From the NCBI RefSeq assembly GCF_001659605.2, contig NC_035174.2, positions 172,289 through 236,288 on the forward strand: 64,000 nucleotides of DNA. Direction: 5' to 3'. A model generated the notes under the pieces. The model did not search any database and had not been told where the DNA came from. It saw only the letters and a list, made by a program, of their open reading frames with translations. Below, in pieces: positions 59,083 through 64,000 of this stretch. Origin of the DNA: Manihot esculenta. Its lineage: Eukaryota > Streptophyta > Magnoliopsida > Malpighiales > Euphorbiaceae. Every line of letters begins with the position of its first letter. Position 1 is the stretch's first letter. Both the position numbers and the translations under genes were made by a program.

Positions 59083-60822
59083 ATGCGAGGAACTCGTCGA
59101 TCCGCGAGATTGACTGGAGTCCCACCTGAAAGTGAGGGTACAACTGCTCGTCCTCCTGCATTGCCAAGGGCAAAGACTCACAGGTCAAGCAGGGAGGGAA
59201 CGTCAAGAGACCCGAGAAGGTCTTCTGACGAGAGCAGAAGAGGAATAGGTAGAGGGGGAAGATCAGAAGAAGAGAGAGTTGCTATGGAGGAGGCTTAGAG
59301 TAGAGATGTAAGTATGGGTATAGGAAGGTCAGAAGAAGGTATGGGGGAGTCCCAGGGAGGCGTACAGGCCTCGGGGTTTGGCTATCCACCCTTTCCACAG
59401 GGCCCAGGGGATCCGATGGGAGGCACGTCGGATTACTCCAGCTTTGCCCCATATCCACCCTACATGCCATATATGCCCTATCCTTCCTTTTATCCACCAT
59501 ATCACATGTATCCACCCCCACCTTTTTATCCAAGTTCAACATCGCCTGAAGCCAGAGAACACAGTACCTCCACACACCACCACCTGAACCAGTAGCCCCT
59601 GTTGTTGACGCACAACCCAGTTCTTCAGGGGGAACTAAGGTGAAGATGACGGAGTACTTAAAGTTGGATGCTCCTAAATTCAACACGGGAGATGATCCCT
59701 TTGAGTATCTCAGTGCAGTCCGAATGATAACAAGTGAGTTGGGAGCAGATGAGAGCAGGGCCATTGAGATGGCAGAGTTCACATTAAAATGCAAGAAAGT
59801 CAGAGAATGGTTCAAGAACTATGTGGACCTAGAATAGACAGTATGACATGGGAAGAGTTCGCCAACGAATTTGCTGGGTGGGCTTTCCCTGACAGTTCTA
59901 GGGAACTAAAGTTTGTAGAGTTTGAGCAGTTGAGACAGACGGAGGAGATGAGCGTTGATGAGTATACAGATAAGTTCTTGGAATTGTTACCATACGTGGG
60001 TCAGGCGTATGATACGGATCAGAAGAAGGCAAAGAGATATGCCACGAGACTTCATCCCAGGTTTTCTCCTTAATTCTCCACGCGGAGAAGGAGAGTTTCT
60101 ACTCCATTGTGGATGCTGCTAGAAAGATGGAGGCCAGTGCCATAAGTCAGGGAGTAGTCAAGCAATTAAAGGCACAGTCTTCTGGTGCTAAACCAGGTTC
60201 CTCCTCACAGAGTACGGCAAGTGCGAGCAAAAAGAGATGGGAGAAATTCAGAGGAAAGAGAGGCAAGTTCTGGAACAGGATTAAGACGGGTCTAGGCATG
60301 AGTAGCGGCTCCAGCTCAGGCACAGATCTTCCAGTTTGCAATAGGTGTGGGAGACCGCACAGAGGAGCTTGTTTGTTGGGATCTACAGCCTGCTATAGAT
60401 GTGGGCAGGAGGGACATTATGCACGGGAATGTCCTCAGGCGACTTTGGTTGCACCATCCCAGCAGATGACCGCAGGTAGTGTCGTCCAGTCAGCAGCTTC
60501 AGCCCGTCCACCAAGCAGTGGCAGAGGTAGAGGAAGAGGGGCAGCCTCTTCATCAGGGATGGGTTCCCGAGGTGCAGGTCCATCAGCTCCAGCACGGATT
60601 TTCACCATGACGCAACAGGAGGCAGACACGTCGAACACAGTGGTGTCAGGTACTCTCATCATTGGGTGTTCAGAGGTGTATGCTTTGATGGACCCGGTGC
60701 TTCTCACTCTTTCATTTCTTCTAGAGCCGCAGAGAGATTGGGGTTGATTGTATCCGAGTTAGAGTGTCCTCTCTGGGTCAGTGGACCTAGATGTGACCCA
60801 TCATTGGCAGAGTCAGTCTGTC
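59083..60822 (+). pseudogene. Chromovirus gag and start of protease, multiply broken
   Basis: The ATG at 59083 is the intact family start (MRGTRRSARLTG), preceded by a possible splice acceptor TTTTCCAG (to 59071). A TAG lies at 59296. Frameshifts are near 59560, 59828, 60065 and 60691 (the last in the protease motif, which reads LMDP and then loses frame). The Gag core reads TEYLKLDAPKFNTGDDPFEY to RKMEAS. Two zinc knuckles are present: CNRCGRPHRGAC and CYRCGQEGHYAREC. The sequence stops at 60822, inside protease. Confidence 0.88.
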
Positions 60823-61081
60823 TGTAACAGCCCGGATGTGATCCTCGGCACTGTTACCGTTCATGGCCCAGGGCTATCCCTCGCCTGGCCTCTTTGCCAC
60901 CTCGGGCTTTCCACTGGCGTCGTGAACAGCTCTTAACATCCATTCACCCTCACGGGTTCCTGGCAGGATTTGTCCCCTGGGTTCTTGCATCGAATGCATC
61001 CTTCCCCAAGTGGATTTGGCCCAAATTTCCCTTTGGAAATTAGGTCGCCTCCCCCACTACTCGAACCCTTGACCTCCTACA
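60823..61081. mobile_element. 259-bp LTR/TRIM-like unit at a chimeric junction
   Basis: It has LTR-like TG...CA ends on either strand (TGTAACAGCC...CTCCTACA) and is unlike the chromovirus LTR. On the minus strand it contains AAGGGTTCGAGT, similar to a tRNA-type B box. The left flank is plus-strand protease sequence of the 56740 element. The right flank is minus-strand RNase H sequence. The flanks show no target duplication. No coding sequence is present. Confidence 0.6.
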
Positions 61082-63052
61082 CGGGACGCATCACAAAAGA
61101 CTGTAAAGTCCTCATCACTAGATGGCAGAGCTAAAACTGGTGCTGAAGTCAACCTCTTCTTAAGCTCTTCAAAAACTCTCTTCGCATTGGTCGGTCCACA
61201 CAAAACTTCTGATTCTTCCTGGTTAACCTGGTCAGAGGAGCTGCAATCTTTGAGAAGTCCTGAACGAACCTCCTGTAGTAACTGCCAAACCCAAGAAACT
61301 TCTAATCTCTATCACTGAAGTGGGTCTAGGCCAGTTAGCCACAGTTTCTGTCTTCTTGGGTCTACCTCTATCCCATTTTCCGACACCACATGCCCCAAGA
61401 ACGAAATGCTCCTCAGCCAGAACTCACACTTAGAGAACTTGGCATACAAGCCATGTTCCCTCAGAGTCTGCAGAACCAACCGCAGATGATGGGCATGCTC
61501 CTCTGCATTCCTGGAATACACTAAGATATCATCTATGAAGACAATAACAAAGTGATCCAGGTATTGGCTAAATACTCTGTTCATAAGATCCATGAATGCT
61601 GCAGGGGCGTTGGTAACTCGAACGGCATCACAAGGAACTCAAAATGCCCATATCTGGTCCTGAAAGCTGTCTTTGGTACATCTTCATCCTTATTCATAGC
61701 TGATGGTACCCCGATCTTAGATCTATTTGGAGAAAAACAACCCGCTCCTGCTATGCTGGTCGAATAGATCATCGATCCTTGGCAGAGGGTACCTATTTTT
61801 GGGTAGTGACTTTGTTCAACTGCCTGAAGTCGATACAAAGTCTGAGGGACCCATCCTTCTTTCTCACAAACAAGACCGGAGCACCCCAAGGTGAGGTACT
61901 CTGTCGGATGAAGCCCTTTCTACCAGATCTTGCAACTGCTCTTTCAATTCCTTCAACTCGGCTGGGGCCATCCTGTAGGGAGGGATAGAGATCTGTCTAG
62001 TTCCAGGCACCAACTCTATCTCGAACTCTATCTCCCTAACAGGTGGTAAACCTGGAAGCTCGTCTGGAAAGACATCCTGAAACTCTCTGACAACTGGCAC
62101 CGAGGCTGGCTCCCTGACCTGACTACCAAGCTCTCTCACATGAGCCAAATACCCCTGACATCCCTTCCTAAGCAACCTACGAGCCTGAAGAGCTGATATC
62201 AGACCTCTAGGTGTACCCTCTTGTCTCCTCTGAAGACGACCTCTGACCCGTTCTGATCTCTGAACCTGATACCTTGTCCCTGCAGTCCAAGGTAGCACCA
62301 TGGGTAGATAGCCAATCCATCCCTAGAATGACGTCAAAGTCTATCAAATCTAGAACCACAAGGTCGGTAGAGAGGCATCTTCCTCAACAAAAACTGGACT
62401 GTACTGACAGACTGACTCTGCCACTGACGGGTCACACTTGGGTCCACTGACCCATAGGGGACACTCTAACCCAGAGACTATCAGAACCCAACCTCTCAAC
62501 GGCTCTCGGAGCAATAAATGAATGAGATGCACCCGGGTCCATTTAAGCATACACATCAGAACACCCAATGACGAGATTACCTGACACCACGGTGTTGGAT
62601 GTGTTAGCCTCCTGCTGAGTCATGGTGAAGATCCTGGCTGGAGCTGATGGACCTTCACCTTGGGAACCAGAAGAAGAGGCTGCCCCTCTCCCTCTACCTC
62701 TGCCACTGCCCTGATTTGTGGCTGGAGCTGCTGGCTGTGCCACACTACCAGAAGCTGTCTGCTGGGGCTGGCCCATAAAAGGTGCTCTAGGACACCTCCG
62801 AGCCATGTGTCCTCCTGTCCACATCTGAAACATGTATTAGTCCCAGCTCGACACACTCCCCTGTGCGGCCTTCCACATCTCTGGCATTCTGTACCATCTG
62901 AGCCTGACTCGAGCCACCGCCAAATCCCAGACCGGATTTCAAATTATTCCAAAACTTATTCTTCTTCGGCTTTCTTGGTGGTGTTATCCCACCTCTTCTT
63001 ACTTGAGCTCTGAGGAAGAGAGACCTGGCCCTCCTCTGCCTGGGGTCTTAAA
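61082..63052 (-). pseudogene. Chromovirus gag-pol fragment, frameshifted
   Basis: Minus strand from 63052 downward: the zinc-knuckle region (GGHMARRCPRAP), [16 protein letters not shown], then VIGCSDVYA followed by a stop at the protease entry (near 62549). [20 protein letters not shown], the [14 protein letters not shown] and [15 protein letters not shown] region, RT with [18 protein letters not shown] (about 61545-61490) and [18 protein letters not shown] follow. It ends in the RNase H DAS region at 61082. Several small indels break the frame (for example near 61690 and 61350). It is closest to the 26305 element in wording. Confidence 0.85.
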
Positions 63053-64000
63053 TGTAATAAACCCGGCTAGACTCCGGTATCGGGAATCCCTACCGTCCGG
63101 TGGGATCTCGGGATGTCGGAGGCCCCTAGAAGGGTAAAATGATGTTTTTCTGAAATGTTTTCATGTATTTCATGTTTTTAAGTATGAAAATTTAATGAGT
63201 TTTTGCATGAAAATTCTTTGGAGGAAAACCCAGGTTCGGCCGCCGAAAGTCAAGTTCGGCCGCCGAACATGCATGCTTTCGGAGGACACTTTAGGCGCCC
63301 GAAAGTTGAGTTAGGGAAATGCAGGTTCGGCCGCCGAACTCCAAGTTCGGCCGCCGAACTTGCATGCATGCGGAGGCACTTTCGGCCCCCGAACGTGGCC
63401 TGGCCAGCCACCTATAAAAGGGGCACTTAGCCGAAATGGGAGAGTTTTCTCCCATTTTCGACCTCAGCGAGCTTCCGACCTCCCTTCCCAAATCTTGTGT
63501 TTTTCTTCAATCCCCACCATTTTCTTTGAGTTTTAAGGTTCCACAAAAGTTTTTGAGTGTTTTTAGCAAGTTTGGAGCTTGGAAGTCTTGGAGCTAAATC
63601 CCTCCATTTTCCGAGCTAGGGTCGTTCTTCCTCTAGATCTTCAAAGAGGTAAGCTTCGATCTATGCTTCTTTTATGTTTATGAAAGTTTATGCAAGTTTG
63701 ATGGGGAGAATGCATGTTTAGGTCTTATGTATTGTATATGGGTATCATGGTTATACCTTGAAGAACAATGTATGTTGATGTTTGTGTGTTGGAAGTGTTG
63801 TAGATGGGGTATGTTATAGTTTGAGACCCCTAGGTGTGAAGTATGATGTGTATGCATTGTAGAGAAACAAGTTTATGCAATGTTGTGAGTGTTTGGAGGC
63901 TGTGGACACAAGGGAGCCAAGTTTCTGCCCTTCGGCAGAAACTCCAGGTTCGGCCGCCGAAGTGACTTTCGGCCGCCGAACCCCCGAGGCAGTTTCGGCT
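63053..64000 (+). mobile_element. Chromovirus LTR, cut by the window end
   Basis: Starts TGTAATAAACCCGGC (one extra A pair against the family) after TTAAA, inserted into the minus-strand gag fragment. It has the first palindrome cluster (63233-63360), TATAAAA near 63412, the donor-like GAGGTAAGC near 63646 and the beginning of the second palindrome cluster at 63945. Whether it is a solo LTR or the 5' end of an element cannot be seen. Confidence 0.85.

Larger units (their letters stand above)
56740..60822 (+). mobile_element. Partial plus-strand chromovirus element
   Basis: 5' LTR 56740-58860, PBS 58864-58875, gag and the start of protease, ending abruptly at 60822. The five bases before the LTR are TCTGG; no right-hand duplicate is found because the 3' half is missing. 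Confidence 0.87.

Noticed and set aside
60823..61081. Interpretation of the 259-bp unit as a tRNA-derived SINE
   Set aside because: A B-box-like string is present, but I see no convincing A box, no poly-A tail and no target duplication; TG...CA ends fit an LTR/TRIM better.
61082..63052. Reading this fragment as the direct continuation of the 53190-56739 element
   Set aside because: Both are minus strand, but the pol sections are not contiguous (RNase H to integrase is missing) and the wording is closer to the 26305 element; at most a continuation with a large deletion.

Overview
The window is nuclear DNA of a flowering plant, most likely a eudicot. The evidence is two multi-exon genes of plant-type families with AT-rich introns, a plant hAT-type element, and many LTR retrotransposons primed by initiator tRNA-Met. 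A woody rosid is my guess; the sequence alone does not prove it.

Layout. (1) 1-4100: a short antisense GRF zinc-finger gene (2542-2946) between a rearranged chromovirus LTR (145-2390) and a non-autonomous hAT-like element (3443-4091). (2) 4740-11860: a plus-strand YTH-domain m6A-reader gene (ECT/YTHDF type) with seven supported coding exons and one upstream exon whose coding status is uncertain. (3) 11860-15150: AT-rich intergenic DNA. (4) 15154-18810: a plus-strand six-exon gene for a START lipid-transfer protein with a membrane segment near each end; one intron is GC-AG. (5) 19080-26300: AT-rich DNA with two ~440-bp solo LTRs of an unnamed family, a diverged duplication that preserves an empty site for one of them, and a 3'-truncated chromovirus LTR (21124-23370). 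(6) 26305-64000: nested Ty3/Gypsy retrotransposons.

Nested block. One chromovirus family (Tekay/Del-like; LTR normally ~2.1-2.3 kb, TG...CA ends, 5-bp target duplications, Met PBS, single gag-pol frame) accounts for nearly everything. It supplies a near-complete element at 26305-33187, one at 41328-53031 that carries a solo LTR in its own ORF (45114-47388), solo LTRs at 35233-37408 and 37971-41020, and partial elements at 53190-56739 (minus), 56740-60822 (plus), 61082-63052 (minus) and 63053 to the end (plus). An older minus-strand Tat-type Gypsy element was the target of several insertions: its gag, protease and RT remnants can be read in order through four fragments between 53189 and 33510.

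All retroelement genes here are broken. The most unusual signals are structural. Two independent insertions (145-2390 and 26305-33187) have ends that are inverted copies of the same U5 terminus, with intact target duplications. The 26305 element also has a 3' LTR lacking its TATA/R segment, as if both strand transfers of reverse transcription went wrong. A 259-bp LTR-like unit (60823-61081) joins two unrelated, oppositely oriented retroelement fragments and looks like an ectopic-recombination scar. Every LTR carries clusters of a 13-bp palindrome containing a GCC-box core, and a hypervariable short tandem array at one fixed position.
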